Shown: positions 53,425 through 63,084 of the stretch, piece after piece
How the letters are laid out: every line of letters starts with the position of its first letter
Position numbering within the stretch: the stretch's first letter is position 1
From: Shewanella sp. MBTL60-007
Lineage (GTDB): Bacteria; Pseudomonadota; Gammaproteobacteria; Enterobacterales; Shewanellaceae
DNA length: 64,000 bases
Assembly (NCBI RefSeq): GCF_019654915.1
Contig: NZ_BPET01000027.1
Location: 1 to 64,000, forward strand
Reading direction: 5' to 3'
The notes under the pieces: generated by a model
Databases searched by the model: none
Told to the model about the DNA's origin: nothing
What the model saw: the letters and a program-made list of their open reading frames with translations, nothing else
Position numbers and translations under genes: made by a program

Positions 53425-54186
53425 TTAACTCGGGCTATCTGAAGCCTTTAGACAGGCATCGAAGTACTCTTGCTTTAATCGCTGCAACGCCGACTCTTCG
53501 CGATTATTACGGCTACGACCATGTAAGGAAGACTCGACAAAAAGTGCAAACCAGGTCTCTAACACCTCGGCGTTTTTCACCTCTCCAGCTGCAGCTAAAG
53601 CTAATGCCGCCACCTCGGCCGTTCCGAGTTGAAAATCTCGTGCACCTTTTCTTAAGGCATAGGAAGCTGTCGACTCTGGCGAGAAAGAAAACAGCGGAAA
53701 CCCATGCAGGTATTCACTCTTCTTAAACATTTTAATCGCTTCACGCCAACTGCCATCGAGTATGATAAGCAGAGGCGTCTTGCCCTCTGTAATCATCGAT
53801 GGTTCGATTCGCTCTACGACAGCTTGGCCCTCAACGGCATATTCAGACGGAAAAATCACATAGGGCTGATAACGTGGATCCTTGATGATCTCCAGCATTT
53901 TACGATTAGGCTCACTGCGAGACCAGATAAAGGCGTGGGTATCAGGCACGACATCAGCAATTAGGCGGCCGCTATTACTTGGCTTTAATACCTCATCGTC
54001 ATACATGATCAACATAAACGCCAAGTTACTCTCGTTTGGCTTACGATAACGACAGGTACAGAATTTTTCTGCCAATAAACAAGATTGACAGCGGATCACA
54101 TTCTTACCTCTTGCCGTGAAGGGGCGTGAGGAGATGGCTTTTCTATATTCATACAAGCGGTGAACCGCGTGCTTTGGCAAAGTCAT
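53425..54186 (-). CDS. tapT: DTW-domain tRNA-uridine aminocarboxypropyltransferase TapT-like
   Basis: A 253-residue cytoplasmic enzyme of the DTW family, which adds a 3-amino-3-carboxypropyl group from SAM to uridine 47 of some tRNAs (E. coli TapT/YfiP). A zinc-type cysteine set is at the N terminus (RCQSCLLAEKFCTC), followed by LMIMYDDEVLKPSNSGRLI, and the DTW motif appears as LIILDGSWREA, with the Asp and Trp conserved. LRKGARDFQLGTAEVAALAL completes the fold signature. It is monocistronic. Confidence 0.85.
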   Translation of the reverse strand: MTLPKHAVHRLYEYRKAISSRPFTARGKNVIRCQSCLLAEKFCTCRYRKPNESNLAFMLIMYDDEVLKPSNSGRLIADVVPDTHAFIWSRSEPNRKMLEIIKDPRYQPYVIFPSEYAVEGQAVVERIEPSMITEGKTPLLIILDGSWREAIKMFKKSEYLHGFPLFSFSPESTASYALRKGARDFQLGTAEVAALALAAAGEVKNAEVLETWFALFVESSLHGRSRNNREESALQRLKQEYFDACLKASDSPS

Positions 54187-54232
54187 TTTGGCTAAAACCT
54201 AATAATATTTACGCTGGCTAGGCCAGTTAAAG

Positions 54233-54259
54233 AAAAAGCCTACTCATCGGTAGGCTTTT
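54233..54259 (-). terminator. terminator of pssA
   Basis: AAAAGCCTAC and GTAGGCTTTT pair around six bases; T-rich on the minus strand, 22 bases past the pssA stop. Confidence 0.85.
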
Positions 54260-54281
54260 AATCGTTAGTCAATCGACAGAC

Positions 54282-55595
54282 TTAAAGTATACGTCTTAAC
54301 AGAAAGTCTGCTTTCAAGCGCTTAATACGCTTCATAAGCTTACGCACCGGCGCAGGATAGTTTTGTAAGGTCTCGATCTGACTATAATGATACAAGCGTT
54401 CGGTGTGCTCGAGAATATGCGCCTGCTCGTGCTCAAACTGCTCTTTCCAACATTCGCTTTCATCTTGAAGCAATAACCCGTTTTCTAGATCCAGTGCCCA
54501 GGCTCTAGGGTTCAAGTTACTACCTGTGATCAAATGGCGATTACTGTCGGCACTGATCCCCTTCAAATGGAAACTATTGCGACCATCTTTCCATAGGTGA
54601 ATATTTAACTGACCATTTTCAATCGCCCACTGCTGACGCTTAGCAAATTTTCTTAACGATTGCTCATACATGTATGGGAGCGCGCCAATGGTCGAAAACT
54701 CTTCCTCTGGTGGAATATAAAAGTCGTTTGACGTTTTATCGCCAACAACGATATCTATCTTCTTGCCCTTACGAAGATGCTTAGTTAACGCTCGAACCAA
54801 GATATAGGGCGGGTTAAAATAGGGAGTGCAGATAAAGAGTGAGTCTTGTGACTCCTCTACCATAGCAACGATCACCTTGTTTAACTTATTCTTTTTACGC
54901 CCAAGCCCCATTAAGGGAGTGACACGATTACCGATCCGAGTCTCTTGAAACTTATACTCAGCCTTAGATAAACGATGTTTAAGGCCGGTGATCTCAATTT
55001 TGGCCGGCAGACGTTCAGTTTCTTTCGGTTGTGTTAACGAAGTAACGGCAACGTCATTCACAAGATACTGCTGGATCATTTCGCGCATGCTTTGAGCAAG
55101 CTCCGCTGACTCAATCACATGGTAACGGTCGAAACGATACTTATCATCTTGGTGCAAATAAATGTTGTTTAAGCTCGCACCACTAAAGATCACGCTATCA
55201 TCGATAACGAAGCCCTTAAGGTGTAACACTCCCATAAATTCGCGGGACTTAACTGGCACGCCTAAGATATCGATGGGATGCTCTGCAGCCTCGATAACCT
55301 TGCGATACATGAAGTAATTACCACTGTCGCCTTTATGGCCGATAAGACCACGACGAGCACGGTGAAAATCCACAAGGACTTTAACATCGAGCTGTGGATT
55401 CTGGTTTTTAGCCTCTATTAATGCAGCTAGAATCTCTCTACCTGCTTCATCATCTTCTAAATAGAGTGCTGCTATATAAATAGAATGCGTTGCGCTTGCA
55501 ATTCGAGATAACAATTCAGCTTTTAACGCTTTCGGCGTTAATAGCCAAGAAAGCGAATCTGGTTGTAGCGGTATGCCACCTAGCTTACTCAGCAA
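54282..55595 (-). CDS. pssA: phosphatidylserine synthase PssA (phospholipase-D type)
   Basis: CDP-diacylglycerol-serine O-phosphatidyltransferase, making phosphatidylserine for phosphatidylethanolamine. Two HKD motifs are visible, LHLKGFVIDDSVIFSGASLNN and FHLKGISADSNRHLITGSNLN, as in E. coli PssA. ICTPYFNPPYILVRAL and ENGLLLQD also match. The frame is open to 55670, but the TTG at 55595, with AAGGAG six bases upstream, aligns with the MLSK start of the E. coli protein and gives 437 residues (451 in E. coli). It starts 10 bases after the DUF1904 gene, so the two form an operon. Confidence 0.9.
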   Translation of the reverse strand: MLSKLGGIPLQPDSLSWLLTPKALKAELLSRIASATHSIYIAALYLEDDEAGREILAALIEAKNQNPQLDVKVLVDFHRARRGLIGHKGDSGNYFMYRKVIEAAEHPIDILGVPVKSREFMGVLHLKGFVIDDSVIFSGASLNNIYLHQDDKYRFDRYHVIESAELAQSMREMIQQYLVNDVAVTSLTQPKETERLPAKIEITGLKHRLSKAEYKFQETRIGNRVTPLMGLGRKKNKLNKVIVAMVEESQDSLFICTPYFNPPYILVRALTKHLRKGKKIDIVVGDKTSNDFYIPPEEEFSTIGALPYMYEQSLRKFAKRQQWAIENGQLNIHLWKDGRNSFHLKGISADSNRHLITGSNLNPRAWALDLENGLLLQDESECWKEQFEHEQAHILEHTERLYHYSQIETLQNYPAPVRKLMKRIKRLKADFLLRRIL

Positions 55596-55605
55596 GGCTC
55601 TCTCC

Positions 55606-55938
55606 TTAATAGTGCTGACCATCTTTGTAATAAGTGCTGGGCTCAAGCTCCCTAAACATGACAATGACATGTTGTAGCCCCGGATAAACCTTTAATAAGG
55701 CTTCACGTATAGCCTGCTGTGCACGATGGTGTGTTTCAGGATCTTTTGGAAACCATAACACCTCGACCTGAGCAATATCTTTGATCTGTTCACCATCACG
55801 ATAGCTATTGCTGTTTACCCAATCGAGGATGAAAGACTCTGGTTTTGCCTGACAGATATCGGCTAATGCCTCAAGTAAACTGTTACTCAGTGTGGCAACT
55901 GCCGTTTCTGGTAACCCGCTAACTCTTATATGTGGCAT
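55606..55938 (-). CDS. DUF1904 protein
   Basis: A 110-residue cytoplasmic protein of the DUF1904 family. The ATG at 55938 follows a perfect AGGAGG, so the ATG at 55962 is rejected; the product starts MPHIRVSGL, giving an N-terminal proline after Met removal as in tautomerase-superfamily enzymes, to which DUF1904 is related in fold. VEVLWFPKDPETHHRAQQAI is a typical inner segment. The function is unknown. It is co-transcribed with pssA, which begins 10 bases later. Confidence 0.82.
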   Translation of the reverse strand: MPHIRVSGLPETAVATLSNSLLEALADICQAKPESFILDWVNSNSYRDGEQIKDIAQVEVLWFPKDPETHHRAQQAIREALLKVYPGLQHVIVMFRELEPSTYYKDGQHY

Positions 55939-56193
55939 AAAGATCCTCCTAGATAAGGGCATAGAAATTACCGATTTAAGTCACTTTGAGCAAGGCTTTT
56001 CTGTTAATAACGGTCTCTAGAGCCAGTTTTAGCTGGCTTCTTGCCCTGTTAGCCAAATATTTAATCACTCATACCAAGATAATCAATCACTCATTTTCCA
56101 CACAATGGCGCCTTTGTTTGTCGCTATTGTCACTGAAAAAGAGGTCTAGTTTTGGTAAAATAAGGCGGATTTTTTACGTTTTGGATGATATTG

Positions 56194-56370
56194 ATGAATA
56201 TTAAGACGCTAGTTACCCTATTGGTTGTGCTCCTAGGCGCGTGGAGTATTTTTCACTTTAAAGCTCAGTTAGGCATGCTGGTGTTACCACTGTTTTTTGG
56301 CTTGGTGTTATTTGTGACATTAAGGCTATATCGCTTGATGGAAAAAGATGAGCCTAATGGTAAAGACTAA
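56194..56370 (+). CDS. small two-span membrane protein
   Basis: A 58-residue protein made almost entirely of two hydrophobic segments (LVTLLVVLLGAWSIF and MLVLPLFFGLVLFVTL) with a basic-acidic C-terminal tail. GGAT lies eight bases before the chosen ATG; an in-frame ATG three codons upstream is less likely. The gene precedes dacB on the same strand by 38 bases and could be co-transcribed with it. The family is not recognised. Confidence 0.6.
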   Translation: MNIKTLVTLLVVLLGAWSIFHFKAQLGMLVLPLFFGLVLFVTLRLYRLMEKDEPNGKD

Positions 56371-56408
56371 TATGGCGTTAACTATCACAAGGATATAAGG
56401 ACACACTT

Positions 56409-57848
56409 TTGCATAAACGTTTGATTACCACTCTCTCGCTTGGTTTACTGGTCTTTTCGGCTTCGGCTCAGTCTAATGACTACTTAGCCAACATAGTCAA
56501 AGTCATCGAGCCTAAGACTTCCCAGACAGCCATTGTGGTTAGAGCGCTAGGGAGCGAGGGGCAAACAAGGTCGGCCACTGATAACGAATACCGTAAAGAT
56601 GCTGAGCGATTATTCGTCCCTGCCAGCACAATGAAACTATTGACGGCCGTAGCAGCGACAACAGCTCTAGGAAGAGACTTTAAGTTCAGCACTCAAATCG
56701 ATGCATTTGTCGGTATTCAAAACAGGCGAATTGAGGGCGATCTATTTGTTCGATTCGATGGAGATCCCACGCTGACGGTGAGCGATCTTAGGCAACTATT
56801 TAAGCAGTTGCAAAAGCAAGGTCTTGAGCATATCGATGGTAACGTTTACTTGGTTGGCGATCAGCAAGAGACACTTCAAGCGCCTGGCTGGGTCTGGGAT
56901 GATTTAGGGATCTGTTATGCCGCACCAGTTTCTCGCTATATTCTTAATCAAAACTGCGTTAAAGCTAAGCTTTCACCGACCCTAGCCAACAACAAGTCCA
57001 AACTCTCGTTCAGCCAATTTGAACCAGTCGTTATTACCAATACCGCCGTATTCGACAAGACAGGTGATATCCCTTTTTGTGAATTAAGCCTACAACGCCA
57101 ATCTAATAACCAGTTTTTACTATCGGGGTGTCACGCCGGACAGAAACCATTAAAGCTTGCAATCGCCATTTCTGATCCAGCCCTTTATGCCCAGAACAGC
57201 GTAACCAATATGCTGGCAAATTTAGGGATAACTATTAAAGGTAAGGTGCTATTAACCAGTAAGCGCCCCCCAAATACACTACTGCTTGCTGAGCATAAGT
57301 CTAAGCCGCTTTCAGATCTAACTGACACTATGTTACTAAAATCTGATAACTTAATTGCAGATAGCCTGTTAAAGCGCCTAGGCCAACAAATTTATGGTGT
57401 ACCAGGTTCATTTATCAATGGCAGCGCTGCGATGAAGCAGATTTTAATGGAACTTGGCGTTGAGCTTGAAAGCGCAAATATCGTCGATGGTTCAGGTCTG
57501 TCGCGTTACAACTTATTGAGTGCCGAGCAATTAACCCAAGTGCTGTTACTTATCAAGCAACATAAAGAGCTAAACTTCTTAGTCGAACAACTCCCTGTTG
57601 CTGGCCAAAGCGGTACCTTAGAATATCGCAGTGGTTATACTACGCCTCCCCTTAAAGGCGCGGTACTCGCTAAAACAGGTTCTATGATGGGGGTTGCCAA
57701 CTTAGCAGGTTTCATTAAAGAAGATGGCGAGCTTAGCAAGTCATTTGTGATCTTAGAAAACGGGCATAGCCCTGCGGTAAAAAAGAGTGAGTTTTCGCCG
57801 TTTAATGTGTTGTTCTTGCAATCTATGGTTCAAAAGGCTCAACCTTAG
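56409..57848 (+). CDS. dacB: D-alanyl-D-alanine carboxypeptidase/endopeptidase DacB (PBP4)
   Basis: Periplasmic class C penicillin-binding protein that trims peptidoglycan stem peptides and cross-links. A signal peptide (HKRLITTLSLGLLVFSASA) leads the chain. The active-site motifs are all present: SxxK as PASTMKLLTA, SxN as SDNLIADSL, and KTG as LAKTGSMMG. The large insert between SxxK and SxN that defines PBP4 is present. The length of 479 matches E. coli DacB (477). It starts at TTG with AAGGA upstream and ends at a bidirectional terminator. Confidence 0.92.
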   Translation: MHKRLITTLSLGLLVFSASAQSNDYLANIVKVIEPKTSQTAIVVRALGSEGQTRSATDNEYRKDAERLFVPASTMKLLTAVAATTALGRDFKFSTQIDAFVGIQNRRIEGDLFVRFDGDPTLTVSDLRQLFKQLQKQGLEHIDGNVYLVGDQQETLQAPGWVWDDLGICYAAPVSRYILNQNCVKAKLSPTLANNKSKLSFSQFEPVVITNTAVFDKTGDIPFCELSLQRQSNNQFLLSGCHAGQKPLKLAIAISDPALYAQNSVTNMLANLGITIKGKVLLTSKRPPNTLLLAEHKSKPLSDLTDTMLLKSDNLIADSLLKRLGQQIYGVPGSFINGSAAMKQILMELGVELESANIVDGSGLSRYNLLSAEQLTQVLLLIKQHKELNFLVEQLPVAGQSGTLEYRSGYTTPPLKGAVLAKTGSMMGVANLAGFIKEDGELSKSFVILENGHSPAVKKSEFSPFNVLFLQSMVQKAQP

Positions 57849-57918
57849 TTAACATCGCTATCTATTAGGGCTGAAAAGCTCCGCCATACAAACTCAGCCC
57901 ATATTTTAGCGGCATAAA

Positions 57919-57951
57919 TAAAAACGCCACTTTTTATAAAGTGGCGTTTTT
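57919..57951. terminator. bidirectional intrinsic terminator
   Basis: AAAACGCCACTTT and AAAGTGGCGTTTT pair around TTAT, with T-runs on both strands, between dacB and the converging acyl-CoA dehydrogenase gene. Confidence 0.92.
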
Positions 57952-57976
57952 GTTACGACTAGACACTAGGACCGGT

Positions 57977-59737
57977 TTAGAACAGACTCGCATCCATCTG
58001 CATGATACAAGCATCCCCTTTGCTAACCTGTGAGAGATGATAATCTGCTTTGGTAATCAGCTTATCAAAGTAGAAACGACTCAGGTGCGCTTTTTGTTGC
58101 TTAAAATTGTCATCTTCATGGTCATGGGCAGCATCACACATAGCTAACCAGAAACAGCCATATAGGCTATAACCGAACGCGTCGAGATAATCGACCGCAC
58201 AAGCATTAATAAGCGCGGGTTGTGTAAGCTTATTTTCATTAACCTGTTTAGCAACGGTTAATAACTGCTCTAACAGCCCCAATACCTTAGTTTTATCTGC
58301 GTCACTGACATGAGTAAATCCATTGACGTTGGCCTGCTGTTCAGCAATAAACTCCGATAGTGTTGCCACATTATCACCGGTCACTTTACGGCCTAAGAAG
58401 TCTATCGCCTGAATACCATTAGTACCTTCATAGATCTGTGCAATTCGTGTATCACGTACCAATTGCTCGATACCTGTTTCACGAATATAGCCATGACCAC
58501 CAAATACCTGCTGCGCCATAATCGCAGCATCTAAGCCACGGTCGCTTAGGAATGCTTTTGATACAGGGGTTAGCAGCCCCATGTAACGACTAGCTTTGGC
58601 CTTTAGGTCCGCGTCCTGCGAATATTTGGCTAGATCCAATTGCTGTCCGGTATAAACCGATAATGCGCGGCCAGCTTCAGTCAAACTTCTAATGGTCAGC
58701 AACATACGTCTGACATCACCATGAACTAAGATGGGATCGCTACTCGCCCCCGTAGGTGAACCACCAGCAGCTACGCCCTGCACTCGCTCTTTAGCGTAGT
58801 CAGCAGCCATTTGATAGGCCGCTTGTGAGGTACCTAAGCCCTGAATACCAATGGCTAGACGTTCGTAATTCATCATGGTAAACATACAAACTAGGCCACG
58901 GTTTGGCTTACCGATGAGATACCCTTCAGCGTCATCGAAGTTCATCACACACGTTGCCGAGCCTTTTAGTCCCATCTTATGCTCAATAGAGCCAACAGTG
59001 ACGCCGTTTGCTTCGCCTAAGCTATTGTCTGAATTAACTTTAATTTTCGGCACTAAAAACAGTGAAATCCCAGAGGTGTTCGGTAACTTAGCTAATACTA
59101 GATGGATCACGTTTTCAGTTAAGTCATGATCGCCACCGGTAATGAAAATCTTGCTGCCGGAGATCTTATAACTTCCATCTCCGTTAGGTACAGCCTTAGT
59201 ACGAATGTTACGCAGATCTGAACCCGCTTGTGGCTCAGTCATATCCATAGCACCAGCCCACTGGCCGCTGTACATCATTGGCAAATATTGCTCTTTAATT
59301 TCATCGCTGCCATGGGCATGGATAGCAAGCGCAGCACCTGCTGTTAACGAGCCATAAAGGGTAAAGGCATTACATGCACTATAGGCCATCTCATCGACAA
59401 GCACTCCGAGCATCTTTGGCATTCCCATGCCTCCGAACTCAGGATCACCACATAGCCCTACCCAGCCCCCTTCTGCATACTGGTCATATACCGCTTTATA
59501 GCCATCTGGTGTGATCACCTTATCAGCTTCATGACGAACACCTTGCTCATCGCCACTGCGGTTAATAGGATGAATCAACTCTCGGCTAATCTTGTCTGCT
59601 TCATCCAAAATAGCCGCAGCTGTATCCATATCAACAGACTCAGCCATTGCAGGCATTTCAGACCAAGTTTGTGGAGCATCAAACACTTTTTCAAGCAAGA
59701 AGCGCATCTCGGCTAACGGGGCGTTATAAGGGTTCAT
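57977..59737 (-). CDS. acyl-CoA dehydrogenase with C-terminal extension (DmdC/AcdB type)
   Basis: A 586-residue flavoprotein. The acyl-CoA dehydrogenase core shows AMDMTEPQAGSDL and IRTKAVPNGDGSYKISGSKIFITGGDHD (FAD and substrate contacts), MNYERLAIGIQGLG, and the catalytic-base region QVFGGHGYIRETGIEQLVRD ending with YEGTNGIQAID. The extra 120-residue C-terminal domain places it in the long group with 3-methylmercaptopropionyl-CoA dehydrogenase (DmdC) and related fatty-acid enzymes. Marine habitat makes either plausible; substrate range cannot be read from sequence. It is monocistronic. Confidence 0.87.
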   Translation of the reverse strand: MNPYNAPLAEMRFLLEKVFDAPQTWSEMPAMAESVDMDTAAAILDEADKISRELIHPINRSGDEQGVRHEADKVITPDGYKAVYDQYAEGGWVGLCGDPEFGGMGMPKMLGVLVDEMAYSACNAFTLYGSLTAGAALAIHAHGSDEIKEQYLPMMYSGQWAGAMDMTEPQAGSDLRNIRTKAVPNGDGSYKISGSKIFITGGDHDLTENVIHLVLAKLPNTSGISLFLVPKIKVNSDNSLGEANGVTVGSIEHKMGLKGSATCVMNFDDAEGYLIGKPNRGLVCMFTMMNYERLAIGIQGLGTSQAAYQMAADYAKERVQGVAAGGSPTGASSDPILVHGDVRRMLLTIRSLTEAGRALSVYTGQQLDLAKYSQDADLKAKASRYMGLLTPVSKAFLSDRGLDAAIMAQQVFGGHGYIRETGIEQLVRDTRIAQIYEGTNGIQAIDFLGRKVTGDNVATLSEFIAEQQANVNGFTHVSDADKTKVLGLLEQLLTVAKQVNENKLTQPALINACAVDYLDAFGYSLYGCFWLAMCDAAHDHEDDNFKQQKAHLSRFYFDKLITKADYHLSQVSKGDACIMQMDASLF

Positions 59738-60507
59738 ATAGGGCTCTTAAACATTAGATTTAAACAGTTGTTTCAAATCTATCAGATGTAGCCAAAAAAG
59801 ACACCCTTTTAGGTGAAAACTTTTCTAAGCACATGTTTAGACAAAAGCGATTTACCACGGCGAATATGGCGAAGCCATGTACTAATGAGCGAGAGCTAGG
59901 GATAGTGAACTGGCCGTTAAACACGGATGTTATTGTGACACGGAGCGCTAAGCTACACGAAGTAATCAACAGCTAGAACAAAGCAGCAGTAAAAAGCTCG
60001 TCATCAAACATGTTGTTCTTTTGCTCAACACTCTTCTCCGCGACCTCTGTGAAAGCGAAGCGCTACGTGGTGAGATTCGAGCTTTAAAATAGTTATACCT
60101 GTCCTAGATTTTCGCTTTCATTAGATTTATAGCCTGGTTGCTGAATGTATGAACACTTCAGTGACACGGCTCATTTTTTGATTTAGTAAGAAGTGTCCCA
60201 ATAGCCTCTACGACAGCTTCCCTGCTGTCGAAGATCACGGCCCTCAGCATTCATCTCATCAAATTTGCTTGTCTAATTGCTGCCAACTCACTTTTGGACA
60301 GAACCGAGTTAGAACTAATGCTCTAATGCGTCTACTTCGGATAACTTCAGTTTGGGAAAAATGAAGTAGAAGGCTTTGGTATTAAGAGCATTGGCTGCTG
60401 ACGCAGCCAAAAACACCTAACACCAAGGTTCAGCAGATAGTTAGAGTAAGTAACTTTGTAGATGTAGTACCTTATCTTAGTACGGCGATTTGTCGTTAGT
60501 TAGTATT
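59738..60507. other. gene-free region at the left edge of the defence island
   Basis: No convincing gene in 770 bases. It contains a nested set of inverted repeats at 60308-60421, listed separately. Short open frames here are of poor composition. Confidence 0.5.
60308..60421. repeat. nested inverted repeats, left copy flanking the ATPase gene
   Basis: Paired arms from outside in: GTTAG/CTAAC, AATGCTCT/AGAGCATT and CTACTTC/GAAGTAG, with a side hairpin TTGGCTGC/GCAGCCAA. The innermost loop starts GGATAA and contains AGTTTGGG, as does the copy at 63377-63434. Confidence 0.6.
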
Positions 60508-63084
60508 TTAGCTTCGGCGCTTCTTCAGAGCTTTGAAATATTCTTCCAAAACATTTACATCTTTCTCAAATTCACTCGCGCGAGGACAATCAACTGCCAA
60601 TCTAGTTGCGTTGTCATGGCCGCACATATAAGTACTGCATTTAGACATCGCTGCATTGATGATATCATTGTCCTCAGAGGTCACGTCGTCGACGATCTCT
60701 TTCAAGCTTTGAGTTTTAACTGCGCGACCAAATCGCTCAACAACTTTTCCCAGTAGCCACTCTTCAACAAGACGCTCATAAGTTTCACGCATCAAACCGT
60801 AAGCATGCTTAACTCTCCATTCGTACTCAAAATTACCTGATGCTTCCATCTTCTTGAGTTGAGGCGTCAGGTTCTTCAGTTCACCAACTCGAACTTTTGT
60901 ATTCTTTACATCCCACGGCGGCTCTCGGAAAGGATAACCTGCTACATCGCCTAATTTACGAATAGAAACCACTTCCAAAGGAGCCTGAGCTACCCCAGTT
61001 GATTCCTCTAACATCTTCAAGAAAGACATATCGTGAGTGAACACAATCACCTGACGCGTTAAAGCTTCTTGAGCGATGCGATCAGCGAACAAGCGACGCC
61101 ATCTGTGATCGAGTGAGTTAATTGGGTCATCAAAGATAATGGCCGATTTTCTGTTATCTACAATAAGCTCAGCTAAGAAACTAGCAAGGGCAATACACTT
61201 TTGCTCCCCTTCACTTGCGACATCAGTGATCCCGTTGGGCTTATCTGCTAGACGAATCTTGAGCATTTGCTTGCCACGATATCCGCGAGTAACGGTACCT
61301 ACATCAAAGTTGTCAAAGCCTAGCTTCTCTAGTTCCGCTCTGAATGCATCCTGCAGAGCACCTACGGCACCACTATTGGCGATAGCGTTGGTTTGAGTGG
61401 TGATAGACGTAGACTGACAAGAGCTACCAAGACTATTATATAGAGCGAGAGTTTGCAGACGAGCAATCTCATTTAATACATTTTGTTTAACTGCAGTGAA
61501 GGCCTTTCTGTCCTCAAGTTCTTGGATCTGAGCCACCATGTCTGAAATCTTCTTAGCTAAACCTTCATTCGTTGCAACTTCAGATTCTTTCTTCTTCCAT
61601 GAGGCTATCTGAGCAGCAATCCAGTTAACAGCCTTGAAGTCAACCTTGATAGAAGTAAAGTCCGGTTCAATCTTAACTAAATTGTCGCGAAGAGTTTCGA
61701 GGCTTGCATTCAGTGCGACGATGCTTTCCGCACACTCTGCATTGTGGTCGCGGATCTTGCTTAAAACCAGTTCATATGGCTTTAGATCGAAGTTGAGGAT
61801 CTTCAGGTTCGCAATGTAAGTGTCAAACGTTCTTTTCGCTTGTTTGGCTTCTACCTGAGTTTGATCTTTCAAATAGTCGTCAAATGATTTCAGCTTAGTT
61901 GCAGTTTCGCCCGAAATAGGTTGGAGGCACGTAGGACATGGTGACCCTTCAGGTGGTGGAAATGCTAACTTACTGTTATGAGTTTGAACAAATGTCTTAA
62001 CGTGGGACCACATCTGCGCCCATTCTTGTGAACATATGCCGGCGAGGTCATGACCATCAACTGCCTGACTGCGAGCTAACTCCGCAGCGCCTTGCTTTGT
62101 TTTGTAATCATCGTAGGAAGCCTTGATTAAGTCGAAGCGATCTTGTTCTAACTTCTCTTTCAGTTTATCCAAATGAGTAAACAATGGCTGTAGCCCCTTG
62201 CACTTGTCACTGTAACTTTTGCGAAGCTGCTCAGGAGTACTGGTTCTTAGTTTCGCTAGTTCTTCAACAAGAACAGGGAGCGACTCTTCTGCTTCTTTAT
62301 CGATGCAAAGTGCGTCAACATCTTCAGGCTTTGTGTTAGCCGACAATGTTGAAACAAGAGCAAGAACCTCACCACCAGGTTTAAAGGTCGGCAGTTGGCA
62401 AGATGGAACAAATGGTTTCTTCTCGTTATCGTTTTCAGCACGCACAAACTCACAGGCTCGCATAAGCTGGGCCAAGAGCTTCATTCCAACAGGTTTGTAT
62501 TCAATAGCATCTTCACCCGAAATATAGTGAGCAGCAGAGGTGTTGTCGAAGACACGAATAGACTTTAGGTCTTCTCGTGGGGTGGCAGATAGAGCCCACT
62601 CGACATCATGTTGTTCTTCGACTAGGACAATCGAGAGTTCAGCTGAAGGGTGTCCAGATTTATCATTATAAATATTAGATAGGATTTTAGGTGTATCACC
62701 GCGAGTTAAGCAGGCGTTCTTGAGGATTTTTGCATAGCTCGACTTACCAGAGCCGTTGTCACCATAAACCGCTGTTAGACCTTCGGTTTTGAATTCCAGC
62801 AAGGCATCAGAAACCAATGCGGATACATGCTTCACTTTGCCAATACTCTTCAGATTTACAGCCTGTCCTTCCTCACCAAACCCCGTAAGGTCTAGTGGCG
62901 CAATGTAGTCTGAGTAGGATTCATCCTGAATCTCTAGGCCATGTTCCATTTTGGCAATAGTGAAAAGTAGTTGTAAGTCATCACCCCCTAACTCACCTTT
63001 CTCAGCAGCTAATCTGATGGCATGACGCCACCATAGATTCTTTTTTAACTTATTAGCCCAACTAACAACACTTTCAATTGACAT
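60508..63084 (-). CDS. SMC/RloC-like AAA ATPase with zinc hook, candidate anticodon nuclease
   Basis: An 858-residue ABC/SMC-like ATPase. The ATG at 63084 has GGAGG seven bases upstream; 14 extra codons upstream are rejected. Walker A YGDNGSGKSSY is at about 107-117, the long coiled coil carries a CPTC zinc-hook motif at 383-386, the ABC signature SEGEQKC is at 624-630, Walker B AIIFDDP near 648-654 and the H-loop His at 684. After the ATPase, Arg766 and Glu770 (RETYE) and His823 (CGHDNA) repeat the Arg-x3-Glu...His layout of the anticodon nucleases PrrC and RloC, with a longer gap to the His. It is probably a phage-defence effector. It is next to an abortive-infection-domain gene. Confidence 0.75.
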   Translation of the reverse strand: MSIESVVSWANKLKKNLWWRHAIRLAAEKGELGGDDLQLLFTIAKMEHGLEIQDESYSDYIAPLDLTGFGEEGQAVNLKSIGKVKHVSALVSDALLEFKTEGLTAVYGDNGSGKSSYAKILKNACLTRGDTPKILSNIYNDKSGHPSAELSIVLVEEQHDVEWALSATPREDLKSIRVFDNTSAAHYISGEDAIEYKPVGMKLLAQLMRACEFVRAENDNEKKPFVPSCQLPTFKPGGEVLALVSTLSANTKPEDVDALCIDKEAEESLPVLVEELAKLRTSTPEQLRKSYSDKCKGLQPLFTHLDKLKEKLEQDRFDLIKASYDDYKTKQGAAELARSQAVDGHDLAGICSQEWAQMWSHVKTFVQTHNSKLAFPPPEGSPCPTCLQPISGETATKLKSFDDYLKDQTQVEAKQAKRTFDTYIANLKILNFDLKPYELVLSKIRDHNAECAESIVALNASLETLRDNLVKIEPDFTSIKVDFKAVNWIAAQIASWKKKESEVATNEGLAKKISDMVAQIQELEDRKAFTAVKQNVLNEIARLQTLALYNSLGSSCQSTSITTQTNAIANSGAVGALQDAFRAELEKLGFDNFDVGTVTRGYRGKQMLKIRLADKPNGITDVASEGEQKCIALASFLAELIVDNRKSAIIFDDPINSLDHRWRRLFADRIAQEALTRQVIVFTHDMSFLKMLEESTGVAQAPLEVVSIRKLGDVAGYPFREPPWDVKNTKVRVGELKNLTPQLKKMEASGNFEYEWRVKHAYGLMRETYERLVEEWLLGKVVERFGRAVKTQSLKEIVDDVTSEDNDIINAAMSKCSTYMCGHDNATRLAVDCPRASEFEKDVNVLEEYFKALKKRRS

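Noticed and set aside
59760..59969. A 69-codon minus-strand frame upstream of the acyl-CoA dehydrogenase gene
   Set aside because: No plausible ribosome site or recognisable motif, and composition unlike its neighbours.
60308..60421. Canonical integron attC site
   Set aside because: The outer boxes occur in the order GTTAG...CTAAC, the reverse of RYYYAAC...GTTRRRY, and no integrase of the IntI type is next to it; kept only as a structured repeat.
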